A stretch of DNA of 64,000 nucleotides from NCBI RefSeq assembly GCF_932294415.1, contig NC_065535.1:15166282-15230281 (forward strand), given 5' to 3'. This stretch comes from Quercus robur (taxonomy: Eukaryota > Streptophyta > Magnoliopsida > Fagales > Fagaceae). The notes beneath the pieces are model-generated. The model ran no database searches. It was not told the origin of the DNA and was given only the letters and a program-made list of their open reading frames with translations. Shown here in pieces: positions 36,957 through 47,465 of this stretch. Each line of letters opens with the position of its first letter. Within the stretch, counting starts at the first letter, position 1. A program made the translations under genes and the position numbers.

Positions 36957-37120
36957 TACAACATTTTTCACAAAAATTTTCACAATTGCTGACATGGCCT
37001 GTTGTGATTGGTGTATAATAAAAATGGTGTCAGTGGTGAATTTAGATAAAAGTGATGTTACTACAACAATCACAACAGGCCATGTCAGTAGTTGTGAAAA
37101 TTTTTGTGAAAAATGTTGTA
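36957..37120. mobile_element. 164-bp MITE with about 54-bp TIRs, TA-flanked
   Basis: Inverted arms of about 54 bp (36957-37010 and 37067-37120) are nearly exact complements, beginning TACAACATTTTTCAC and ending with its complement GTTGTA. TA occurs at both ends, consistent with a Tc1/mariner (Stowaway-type) TA target duplication. It sits about 130 bp after the catalase 1 poly(A) signal and is absent downstream of catalase 2. Confidence 0.7.
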
Positions 37121-37429
37121 TTCCTTAGCATTATGCAACATCTTTAGAGGCAAGAGTCTTAATAAAATTCAAGGGGAAATAAAAATTAAAAACAGAAACC
37201 GTAGGCTTATGAAACAGAACAAAAGGGGATTTTTTAGTCGACACCGCAAATGCCAAGCAAAAGGTTGTCTTTCTTCTTCCCTCTATTCTTTCAAGGCTAT
37301 ATCTGCAATCTACAAGAGGTATGATTCTTTTCTTTTTCATTATTTTCCTTCTCTCTATTTATTTATTTTTATTATAACATTATAATGCATTAGATAGTAT
37401 GATTTAAGCTCATTACATATAGTAACTTT

Positions 37430-37453
37430 TTTTTTTTTTTTTTTTGAGAAACA
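37430..37453 (-). mobile_element. Ultra-short antisense retroposon insertion
   Basis: A 15-bp perfect direct repeat ACATATAGTAACTTT (37415-37429 and 37454-37468) flanks a T run plus GAGAAACA, 24 bp in all. Confidence 0.6.
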
Positions 37454-37469
37454 ACATATAGTAACTTTA

Positions 37470-38085
37470 AATAAGAATTTAGCTCTCACTTCACTTGGAC
37501 TGTTGGACAAGTGTATTTTTGATGCCTAATAGTCTAATACCTCGGATGATATACAAGTACTTGGGATCTCAAATGATACATACACTTAGGCTTTTTAAGA
37601 TAACTCTACGACATAATGTAAGGTTGGGCTAAGTAAGGTCCAGAAACAAAGCCTACCGTAGGGTTGGGCTAAGTAAGCTCTAGAGGTGCAAAGCATGGGA
37701 CTCCACAGGTGTTTCCAAGGAAGTGGGCCACTAGAGAGAATTATGATATCAATACTAGAGCCCTCGTAACCAAGCTTGGCTGGGCTATCAAGCTAAATGG
37801 AAGGTTTTTTTTTTTTTTTTTGGATAATAAAAAAGGGTAAGGAGTTTCCCTACCTGAACGTGTATATAGTAATAATAGACTTGCAAGTAGGTAAACCCGT
37901 AAACGAAAACCACCTTTGGGTCAAAACAGTAATCCGGACAATTTTTTAAGGTAGCTAGATCTTTGTTGCAAACAAGCTCTAATAAGCAAAGCCTCCTGGC
38001 TATGGTTGGGCAAAAAAAAAAAACCATCAAGCCAGTCCATCTATCATTTGGAATGACCCCTGGATACCAAACTAGCTAGATTATT

Positions 38086-38123
<38 letters not shown>

Positions 38124-38890
38124 AGCTAGACAATTAAAACTAAACCCAGAAAAAATTCTCCTCATCTAAGTACTTTTTGGTAACTTTAAGCCTCTTTGAT
38201 ACTGACGAGCAAACAAGACACCCATCTATGTCATCTTTTTACAAAATATCTTGGCCCAAGTACCGTGGAAAACTCCTACATGGCCCCTTAAGGCCTTAAC
38301 ACCCAAAGCCTATCACATCTAAGTATGAAAGATTGGATCAAATTCATCCTCAATCCTAGCCATAGGGTGGGGTTTCAGAGATGGAATAGCCCAATTCAAG
38401 GCCTTTCAAAGAATAAGTAGCCCAAAAAATCCCAAGAATAACTAACATTGCGGCCCACAACTTAGCAAGCTGGGCTTTCAAAGTAAATTCTAGGCCCTTC
38501 AGAGAATCCGTCCAGTCGTATTGGTTTATGGATAAGCGTTAGAATTTCATTGAATGTTTTTTTTTTTTTTTTTTTTTTTTTGAGAAAGAATTCCATTGAA
38601 TGTGATTGTACCAATTAAATAGGATAATAAATAAGTATTTGAATTACTTTTTGTGATTGGTAACACTTACGCATCAATTATAAAATATTTTTGTAATAAA
38701 ATTTGTAATATCTCCCTATCATCACTTTCATTCTAAATTTCTAATAGTTGTTCTTTGTTGTTTTAACATAATTTAACTTTCTTCAATGCGGTTTCTTTTT
38801 AATTTCTGGGCCAAATTGTGGAGGAAATCTTGTAGTTACAAGTGAGATATTGTGCCATGTTGCTCAATGCTGATAGATTTTATAAATTAC
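37470..38890. other. Intergenic DNA with two more retroposon scars
   Basis: No gene is seen. At 38081-38120 the sequence TTATTCAGC plus about 31 A is flanked by ACTAGCTAGA (38071-38080 and 38121-38130). At 38558-38588 a T run plus GAGAAAG is flanked by a 15-bp repeat (38543-38557 and 38589-38603, one mismatch). Bases 37590-37760 and 38200-38520 are less AT-rich, with repeated GGTTGGGCTAAGTAAG and GCCC blocks of possible LTR origin. Confidence 0.45.
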
Positions 38891-38898
38891 AAGATATA

Positions 38899-40040
38899 TT
38901 CATTGTTAAACCTGTTGCATTTGAGAAATCATAACCATGAATGTTTGCTTCAGGTTACTGTTTCACTAACAACATTGAAAGGAAAAAATGGTTATGATCA
39001 TAGAAAAGATAAACTCCAGCTGCCATTTTTTGGTGTCTAAGCCTTTCTCATTGATCCGTTGCTGTTGTTGTTGTTGTTGTTTTTTTTTTTTTTTTTTAAT
39101 TTAATATTTCATGAAAGATTACTATAACAGTTGGCTGTAACTAGTCACTAAAATTAGAACAGCATAACACAATATGAAGTTGTTGAGTTGCATTGAGCAA
39201 AAATACATATTCTAATTCTGTCACCTGTCTCCATTTTGTACACCTTTTAGCAAATTCATTGTATTCCTCCATTGCAGGGAAAGAGATTGAAAGGATGAAG
39301 GTTCTAATATATCTTGAATGGTTCAGTCCAAAAAGTGAAAAGCAATTGGATATGAATGCGTGAAGTTTGCTGATGACCAGGTAAATGAAACTGCCTCATT
39401 TTTATGTTTAGCCTTAATGAATCTTCCTTTTGTTAGCTCTGCCAAATGTTATGGGAAACCTGCTATTTAGGAACCAAAAAAAAACAACACTAAATAAGTT
39501 CTAGAAAAAAGCTAAACCAAAAAATCAGGTAATCTTATTGGCTTATTGCCAATATCAATTCCTACTGTAGACCACAAAATTTCAATATGAATTACAGTAC
39601 AGCCAAAAGATTGAAGTAGATAATTTAGGGTGACCGCATAAAAGAATTCCAACTGAAAGCAAAGATTAGAGAACAGTTGAGTTATGCAGTTAAGAGGATG
39701 CTAATCCTGCAATTTTTGCCTCTATAAGATCTGAATGCAAATGATAATAATTACCACCAGAACAACACTAAAATAGATTAGAAAATCATATGCAAAAGGC
39801 ACCTCATAGAGTCATATAGGCCTTGAAGAGATATAATTTGAGCTAAATTTAGAGAGGTTAATAATGAACTAACATGAACTCGATTCTATTTAAAAAAACA
39901 TGTATTCAAACATTTTGTTAGTTTAAGTTATTCTATAGATTTAAACTATAAATATTGTGGATGTCAGAGACTCAGAGGCTTAAGTGGTCTTTTGCCTTTA
40001 ATCTTCAAACAAAAGATGGGGATTCAAAAGAAAAGATATG
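38899..40040 (+). pseudogene. Gene A remnant lacking coding exons 1 and 2
   Basis: Bases 38899-39245 align with the 5' intron of gene A (7571-7905), sharing GGTTACTGTTTCA, TTCATGAAAGATTA and CACAATATGAAGTTGTTGAG. The alignment then jumps to gene A 12027, deleting about 4.1 kb that holds both main coding exons. Exon 3 survives from 39278 after a conserved CCTCCATTGCAG acceptor, with GAAAGGATGAAGG, but an internal deletion of about 35 bp removes the original stop and FGKSSPTK region. The donor GACCAG/GTAAAT (39380/39381) is kept. Matches continue downstream to about 40040. It cannot encode a gene A protein. Confidence 0.8.
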
Positions 40041-40708
40041 CTTTGTTTGTTTGTTTGTTTGTTTTTTTTTTTTTTTTTTTTTTGGGTGGGGGGGGGGTGG
40101 GGGTGGCTAATCCATACAAAAATAAAATGGATAATGATATAATAAAATCTTGGAGTTTGACTTTAATTTTTAAATTAAACACTAAAATTTAATTTTTGTC
40201 AATGTTAACCTTATAATTTTAGAATTGTTGCAATATATACCTTTATTAAGTCTTTATGATTGATCTTCTCCAAAAAAAAAGTATTTATCATTGGAAGGGA
40301 AAAAGTCTTTATCATTATTTAATAACAACAAAAGTCTATATAAGTTTTACTTAAAATTTATCTAAGTAGAATAAACCTTTTTAAAGAATGGTAGGTGATA
40401 CTTTGGAATTAAAAAAAAAAAAAAAAAAAAAAATCTCAAAGTAGTAATATTTTTTTGTAAAAGTAGTGGCTTATAGTTCAGCAAAGATATTGTTTAGTGC
40501 TCCAGTCTATTAGATGAGACACAATGAGGACTATTGACAAATTTTAAACACTTTTATGCATCATGTTATGTCATGTCAAATATACTGGAATACTGGATGC
40601 AAGTCAAATTCTAACTTCATATTACTTTTATTTAATAAAAAAATTTACCATTTGTTTAAATTGTAATGATTTTGAAATTATAGGTAGATATTTGATATTG
40701 AAGGAATC

Positions 40709-40753
40709 AAAAACTCTAGATATTTTTTCTTTATTAAAAAAAAAAAACTCTAG
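40709..40753 (+). mobile_element. Ultra-short retroposon insertion
   Basis: An 11-bp direct repeat AAAAACTCTAG (40709-40719 and 40743-40753) flanks ATATTTTTTCTTTATT plus a short A run. Because both repeat and tail are A-rich, the exact edges are ambiguous. Confidence 0.45.
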
Positions 40754-41056
40754 TAGCTCTCAAGGTTTAGCTTATGGGTTGATATTTTTGGATAGATGCA
40801 TTATACTCCTCTATACTAAGGAGCCACCTAACCAGACCAAGCTTCTCTCTCTCTCATATGATAATGTAGATGATTAGATATATTATGGCATAAGTGGTCG
40901 AATATGATTTTTGCAATTTTTTCTTGATACACATTTTGACACAACTTACACACTTAGGATTACATCACATACACATGAAGACCACCATTGTTGTGAAATT
41001 AATCTCATCACTGCTAAACATATATATATATATATATTTTTTTTTTTTTGATAAAA

Positions 41057-41335
41057 CTGAACATAAGTATTAGTTGTGGTAAAGTGTGTACAAGAGAGTG
41101 TCCCTAAATTTTTTGTGATTTGTGCTTCAACTTTATTTTTTGTCTTATTTAATTTTGCTGAGATCTCTTTATTTGTCTTAATTTATTCTCAGACTAAATA
41201 AAGATAAAAAAAGTTAGGCCCATAAAAGACAGCCTTGACTCTTGTGGCTAAGCTCACCTCATCACGTCCCATTCTAATCTAATCGGCATATTACGCAATT
41301 AGCAGCTTTCACACACAACAGTACAACACACTCTT
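41057..41335 (+). repeat. Intergenic segment duplicated at 44826-45262
   Basis: GACAGCCTTGACTCTTGTGG and CGGCATATTACGCAATTAGC here match the 45160-45230 region closely. An upstream part (TTTTTGTCTTATTTA, TTAATTTATT) also matches. The other copy carries an extra antisense poly(T)-headed insertion (about 45002-45098) that is absent here. The function is unknown, but the block is less AT-rich than its surroundings. Confidence 0.65.
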
Positions 41336-42547
41336 TTTTCTTTTCCTTTTTTTTTTTTTTCTTTTTCTTTTTCTTTTTCGAGATTTTCATGATATTTATT
41401 TTAACTAGTCACTAACTTGTGCGATGCACGGGTTTATCTCTTCTTTGAGTAGTTTTTGTTATAGGCATGAGTTCAAACTAATAAAGCGTGTTCTCATTGT
41501 TCATAAATCTGCCAATAAGAAATATTACATACAAATCTCTTGCACTAAAATAGACATTAAATATGTAATATGATTTTAGCTAATACGAAGTTGGCAAATG
41601 AAAGTTGTGTGAAACGTTTATAAATTGAAAGAAAAGAAGAAGAAAGTTGATTGTAAATTTTGAATAGAATAGAACTTCTCTGTTTGTAGCTTACTCATAA
41701 AAAAATAAAAATAATGAGAAAGTTGATATTACATTTTAAGCTTCTCTAACAAAATTATAATTAGCCCACGCAGTAGAGAGCACATAATTATATTCCTAAC
41801 CAAATACTTGCACAAACTCCAACTATAAATCTTACAAACCTCAAAGTTCATGAATATATTCTAACATAAAAATTGATAAGTAAAAATTTTAGTTTAAAAG
41901 ATTTTTTTTTTTTTTAAATTCAAAACGGAGCAAGGAGGATGTTCTAACATAAAAAGCAAACAAAAACCTACCCTTTAAACTATAGAAACTTATTACCACA
42001 AAAAGGAATCATAAACATGCACATATTTTTGAAATCAAACTAAAGAATTAAAAAACATAGAATTAGACAAACTCATATGAAAAAAAAAAAAAAAAAAAAC
42101 ACATACCAAGTTCTTTGTAGCTATAGATTTAGATTCTAATATTTGTAAAACACCACCTTTGGAAGGTTTAGATTTTGATGGTTGTAGAGCACCTTCAATT
42201 ATCTACTCTCTGTATACCAGATTATATGTGACATAAAGTGAGGAATATTATAAAATATCATTGTACCTAAAAGAAAAATTAGATAAAAACATTACTGATT
42301 CTCTTACCTGCTAAGTTGTGTTCCTAGGAAACCTGCAAAATCAAATGGAAAACAAAAACAGAAAAACATGAAGAACCATCAAACAAATGAAAAGAGGAGT
42401 TATTAATAACATATTTCATAATTTAAATCAAAATTCAAATCTACAGAGATGTGTAATAAAAAAATCATAACCAAAAACGGCCCCTCCAAACAAAATATTA
42501 GCTAATGTAGATACAAATTGAGGCAGACGACCTATCAAAAAAAATAA

Positions 42548-42623
42548 GCAGACAAATTGTTATGTTTATGGATTGAAACACGTAGGCAGACAAATTGTTA
42601 TGTTTATGGATTGAAACACATAT
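42548..42623 (+). repeat. Tandem duplication, 2 x 38 bp, inside the Helitron
   Basis: GCAGACAAATTGTTATG begins at 42548 and again at 42586. The units are identical for about 34 bp. Confidence 0.85.
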
Positions 42624-42657
42624 AGCAAAGGTTTTTTTTTTTTTTTTTTTTTTTTTG

Positions 42658-43163
42658 GGCTGCAGCCTAATAATTAGAATTATACTATGTTTAAACTACC
42701 TCCAAAGTGTTCTTGGAGTAAGGACATCACCACGACCAAAACTATATATAGTGGGGGAACGAATAACAAAGTTTTTTTTTTTTTTGGCTGTGCAATGGCC
42801 TAATAATTAGAATTATACTATGTTTAAACTACCTCCAAAGTGTCCTTGGAGTAAGGACATCACCACGACCAAAACTCTATGTAGTGGGGGAACAAAAAAA
42901 GAAAAGGTTGGAACAAAAAAAAAATGAAAATAGTGATAATGTGGAAATTTGTGGGAAAGTTTTTTTTTTTGGCTACGCAATGGCCTAATAATTAGAATTA
43001 TACTATGTTTAAACTAACTCCAAAGTGTCCTTGGAGTAAGGACATCACTACGACCAAAACTCTATGTAGTGGGGGAACAAAAATAAAAAGAGAAGGTTGG
43101 AACAAAAAAGAAAAAGAAAAAGAAAATAGTGACGATGTGGAAATTTGTGACAGCTTCAGAGGC
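42658..43163 (-). repeat. Three tandem units within the Helitron
   Basis: Units start at 42658, 42786 and 42971 with GGCT(G/A)... and share CCTAATAATTAGAATTATAC, CCTTGGAGTAAGGACATCAC and a GTAGTGGGGGAAC block. Each of the first two units is followed by a poly(T) run before the next begins. Units 2 and 3 are most alike. They are non-coding despite open frames. Confidence 0.8.
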
Positions 43164-43199
43164 TTTGGTTATATGTATATATATATATATATATATAGA

Positions 43200-43870
43200 T
43201 AATGACTACTTTGATGTTTTTAGAATTAAAAGTTTTAATACTTTTTATAAATATGTAAAAATATTCCCAATTAATGTATTTAATTATATAAAAATATTGG
43301 ATTTTTTTTCCTAATTCATGAATATTAAATAATAATATATTTTACATTTGCATTTGGCTCCAAAATGAGTTGAGTCTGCATAAACTAAACTCTATGTCTG
43401 TGAACCGTGAATTTGAGTTAAGATTGAAATTGATCTGTTTGAAACTGAATTGAGATATATAATAGAAATGACACCATTTATAATTTACAAATTTTTAAAA
43501 CTTTTAAGCTTATATTTGAAATGCTCTACATATATGAAAAATCTTCATAGCAATGTAACCATGTTTTGCATGAATGCCATTTAACATGCCAATATCATAG
43601 TTAATATTCCATGATTTTGGTATGATTATAATGCTATTAATGTAAAGAAATCAATTAAATTGATGCTAAAGTTGTTAAAAAAAACAAATATCAAATTAAT
43701 GGCTTTACAAAGAAGTGTTCAACAAGTACCACTATTGGGATATTGGAAGAAACTAATAATTTTTCATAAAATGTCACACTTTAAATTGTCACCTTAGGCC
43801 ACAAAATATGTAGAGCCAACCTGCGACTTGTGTGACAAAAGTTTGGATTTACCCAGGTTCAGCGTAGAAG
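43200..43870. other. Intergenic AT-rich DNA
   Basis: No gene or clear repeat is seen beyond short AT-rich runs. Confidence 0.35.
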
Positions 43871-43875
43871 AAGTT

Positions 43876-43979
43876 GTTCCGTTTTACGGTTTCACCATTT
43901 GTTGCCAGTTGGTTATTGCAAATATTAGTTCCGTTTTACGGTTTCACCATTTGTTGCCAGTTGGTTATTGCAAATATTA
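43876..43979 (+). repeat. Exact tandem duplication, 2 x 52 bp
   Basis: Units 43876-43927 and 43928-43979, each starting GTTCCGTTTTACGGTTTCAC, appear identical over all 52 bp. That implies a very recent duplication or an assembly artefact. Confidence 0.9.
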
Positions 43980-45585
43980 GTTCTAAGGTACATCCGGAAA
44001 TGTCAAGTTCACACAAGTCTAATAAGCAAGTTTCAACAACTATATTCAAATAGAAACATTCAACACTGTCAGGGTTGTCATGAGGTTAATCTGAGTTGAG
44101 TAGTGAATGTTCGACCTCAACTTGGGTTAAGCTTATAAACAATGTTTGAACTTGAATTTGTCAAAATTTAAAAAGTTTGATCTTGGCATTCATTTATCAA
44201 GTTAAGATTGAGTTTAATATCAAAATTAAGTTCAAGCATAATATAACTTGAACTTAAACACAACTTAAATTTTTCCAAGAACACAATATGCAAACACACA
44301 CATAGAGAGGTAATACTTACCGTCAAGAGTGATCTAGTTGGAATATTATTTTTTTATGTACTAATGCATTGAATGTAAATTAATTTATAACAAAATTGAA
44401 ATTAATAATTTAAATATATAGATATATATATAAACTTATAAAGTTCTAATTTGGTATAGCTTATTTTTATTAGTTTTGTTTTTTCTAAGAACTTTAGAAA
44501 TACAAATGTACAAAGAAAATTTGATTTTATAAAAGATTTTACATAAATAAATAAACTTTAAAAAAAGAAAAAGCAAACAAACCAAACAACCACATAGTTT
44601 ATCAATATTGAACATTATTGCGCTTTATGGCTAATTGGCTGTCAATAAAATTAAAGAAATTAATATCAAATGCCTTATATGTTTCTACAAAAAAAAGTGT
44701 GCTAGCATATGGGGAAGCAATTCTCTCTTCATCCTCCATCACATGCAAAGTAAATTATAATTAGTTGTTTGTCATTATCACATGAATTTATTATCTTTTC
44801 TCAATTACTCACAGTCTATTATCATATAGGATAGTTATAGTAAAGTGTCTATGAAAATGTGTGGTACTAATATTATTATATCCCGAAATTAAAGATTATG
44901 GAGTATAGGGTAGTATATTAGTATTACTTACCCAAGTCCCAATATAATTTGTGCCTGAGCTTTACTTTTTGTCTTATTTATAAATCTTTGCTGAACTTTT
45001 TTTTTTTAGTTTGCTGAATTGCAAACTATCATTGAAAATAAACAACCAAGGTACAACTACCCAAACTAGCTGCCCTAAGCAGAAGCAAAAACAAAATTTC
45101 TTTAATTGTCTTAATTTATTGAGTGTGAATAAAAATAAAAAATGTTGGGCCCATATAAGACAGTCTTGTGGCTAAGCTCACCGCAACACGGCCCATTCTA
45201 ACCTTATCGGCATATTACGCAATTAGCAGCGTTCACACACACAAAAAACACAACACTCTGTTTTCACGAATGAAGCATATCCAATAGATACTTTTTAGCT
45301 TTGGAATTGGAGCACACGTCTGAAGGCCCTTTTTATGAAAACGTGGCAGTTCGACAGTGGTCCATGTCACACTCCTGGCATTCATGGTTGCGAATAAGTC
45401 GTAACAAAACACCAAAACCAGGATAAGGAACCATGAATGCCTCACCTTCTCATTTATTTTAACCCTTTTTTTTCCACCTCATTCTTACTTATAATGTCAT
45501 TATCTTTTTATTTTTTATTATCCTTAAATAAATAAATAAATAAATAAAATAATGGTAGGTTCTTAATGTGTGGGCCCCACTCTCT
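43980..45585. other. Intergenic DNA upstream of catalase 2
   Basis: It includes the second copy of the 41.1-41.3 kb segment (44826-45262), split by an antisense poly(T)-headed insertion at about 45002-45098. The 45233-45445 minus-strand open frame has a hydrophobic start (MRHSWFLILVLVFCY) but no recognisable homology, and overlaps duplicated non-coding DNA. Confidence 0.4.
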
Positions 45586-45664
45586 CAATTGGCGAGGTTT
45601 TGCAATATATCACCAATCACCAACCTTCACGAAAAATGTTATATTCCGAGATTTTCATAATGCC
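45586..45664 (+). repeat. Intergenic segment matching 20972-21056
   Basis: This is the second copy of the CAATTGGCGAG...ATTTTCATAATGC block. It lies 1.8 kb before the catalase 2 start and supports a shared ancestral catalase upstream region. Confidence 0.6.
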
Positions 45665-46664
45665 AAATAGATTTATTATTATTATTATTATTATTTTTTT
45701 TGTTCTCTAAGATTTTTAAGAAAAGATTGAAAGATTTGAACAAGAAAAATTGTGATACTCTAGATTATTTGTGGGACTGGGACAGGATGATTCATGTGTT
45801 GTGCAAGAATGTATGTATTTTTATATTAATTCCTTATTAGATAAATTTGAATTACATAAATGATTTTGAAGAGTTTTAATTATATCTTAGTTAATTTTTC
45901 TTTTTCTTTTTTTGGGTTAGATGTGATTGCACTTTATTTAGGTTGGCAACACTAATTGGTTTTTTTTAGTAAGAAGAATATTGGCCATTCGATGATAATG
46001 CATAGGACTTTCAATTTTGGTAGTTCGCACTATTTTTTTTTTTTTTTTATATAGAATGGTTGTACTTTTATTTGTTTTTTTTTAGTTTCTACTATAATTG
46101 CAACACAAACATTTTCAATAACAATTAATTATTGTCAAAATTAGGCTTCGCAGCAAAATAAAAGATAATTTTCTTATAATTCTTTGATTTTGTACTTTGA
46201 AAGAAGAATTTTGCTAACTTATAATTAATTATTGATGATTTTTGTTATTTAAAATAACATTGAGTTTATTTTGATATATCACAAATGATTAAGTGAAAAT
46301 GTATCAAGAAACAATAATTTTATATATACTTTTACTTATATTTTGTTAATATTGAATAGATGCTAATGATAAGAGTCTTATAACTCAACCACACCTTCCT
46401 CTTATGGTGTTTCCAACAAAGGTGTTTGGATTCAAATCTTCCTCCACTAATTATTGAATTATATAAAATAAAATAAGGTTAATTTTAATTTTCATATATT
46501 AATCTAGTTTTGATTTTTAGTACATTCTTATTCTTAAATGATAAAAAAAAAAATAAAAAAAAAAATTCATGATTTGGTTTCCTAAGAGTAAATCCTGCCC
46601 TCCTCCCTATTCATTTGGTTTCCTTTGTTGAATCTTATTATATTTTTATGAGTTGGTTAACGAC

Positions 46665-46840
46665 ATCATTTAAAGCATTTATTAATAGATTATTTTAAGA
46701 AAGTTTTGATATTATTTTTATAAAAAAATGTAAAAATTTGTAACAAAAAAATCAATTAATTTTTTTTATTTTCCTATAAAAAAAATGTCTAAAAATATTC
46801 TTTAAACCAAAATTTTTAGCGCATCCATTAACTTTTTCCT
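46665..46840. repeat. AT-rich fold-back MITE copy
   Basis: ATTTATTAATAGATTATTTT, AAGTTTTGATATTATTTTTAT and a complementary right half ending GCGCATCCATTAAC give it the same layout as the copies at 18.5 and 61.2 kb. Confidence 0.5.
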
Positions 46841-47130
46841 ATTTTTATTTCTTATAATTTTATAATTAGTGGAGAAAGTTTTTAACTTTGATAAAACTAA
46901 TTTTATTTTTTAATTGATGAATCTGAAAAGCATCGAGTATCATAAAATACCATATAAATTTTTTTTATTATAAAACCTCATTTTTTTTCCTAGAACCAAT
47001 GAATTGTATGTTGTCATCAATCCTTTCAAATTATTACTAGCACTAGATTATTATATGACTAAATATCTTGTCAAAAAAAGAAGAAGATTATTATGACTAA
47101 AAAATAAAAATAGTAAACACATAAAAAATT

Positions 47131-47146
47131 CGTGACGTAGCGAGAC
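47131..47146 (+). promoter_or_regulatory. Promoter element shared by both catalase genes (copy 2)
   Basis: CGTGACGTAGCGAGAC matches 30576-30591 with one base change, which here creates a full TGACGT (ACGT core) site. It is 185 bp before the conserved TATA box. Confidence 0.55.
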
Positions 47147-47315
47147 GATAGATTGCAGTATTCTCGGGCAGCATATTTTAGTTGTCTGTGCCAGAAAAAA
47201 ACGATAAGGTTTTTGAAGATTAGAATGAATTGAATTGAAGTACATCTATAAATATAAATTTATTTATTTCCCAAAAATAAAAATAAAAGTGAAAAATCCA
47301 GAACCTGGTTTTGAT

Positions 47316-47322
47316 TATAAAT
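47316..47322 (+). promoter_or_regulatory. TATA box of catalase 2
   Basis: TATAAAT lies in the context GGTTTTGATTATAAATTCC, conserved with catalase 1. It is 150 bp before the ATG. A second candidate, TATATAG near 47374, is nearer the ATG, so the start site cannot be decided. Confidence 0.55.
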
Positions 47323-47465
47323 TCCCAAAAACAACAGTTGGTGCTTGCCTTTGCCACACGAATTTGACTCTCATATATAGGAGAGGCAGCTAAACCAACC
47401 CAACACAAACACAAACCCAAGTCTCACTCAATATTTTTGCTTTCTCTCTTCCTCAATTGCATAAC

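Larger units (their letters stand above)
41404..43199 (-). mobile_element. Non-autonomous Helitron, 1.8 kb
   Basis: Read on the minus strand, the element starts TCTATATATA after an A (right edge 43199) and ends ...CTAGT before a T (left edge 41404). Just inside the end is a short hairpin region CCCGTGCATCGCAC. A-TC...CTAGT-T, a 3' sub-terminal hairpin and no target-site duplication are Helitron hallmarks. The hairpin is imperfect (CCC opposite AAG). No Rep/helicase is encoded. The 5' third on the minus strand holds three tandem units (42658-43163). Confidence 0.75.

Noticed and set aside
42658-43163. Regularly spaced repeats that could suggest a CRISPR-like array
   Set aside because: There are only three long units with poly(T) separators, inside a plant Helitron. 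They are not short repeats with unique spacers.
45233-45445. Minus-strand frame starting with a signal-peptide-like hydrophobic stretch
   Set aside because: There is no promoter context or recognised domain, and it overlaps a duplicated non-coding segment whose other copy is not open.
46376-46460. tRNA-like B-box sequence (GGATTCAAATCTTCC)
   Set aside because: There is no complete cloverleaf or clear A box, and no flanking duplication. It may be an old SINE piece. The same applies to 54350-54440 and 13262-13350.
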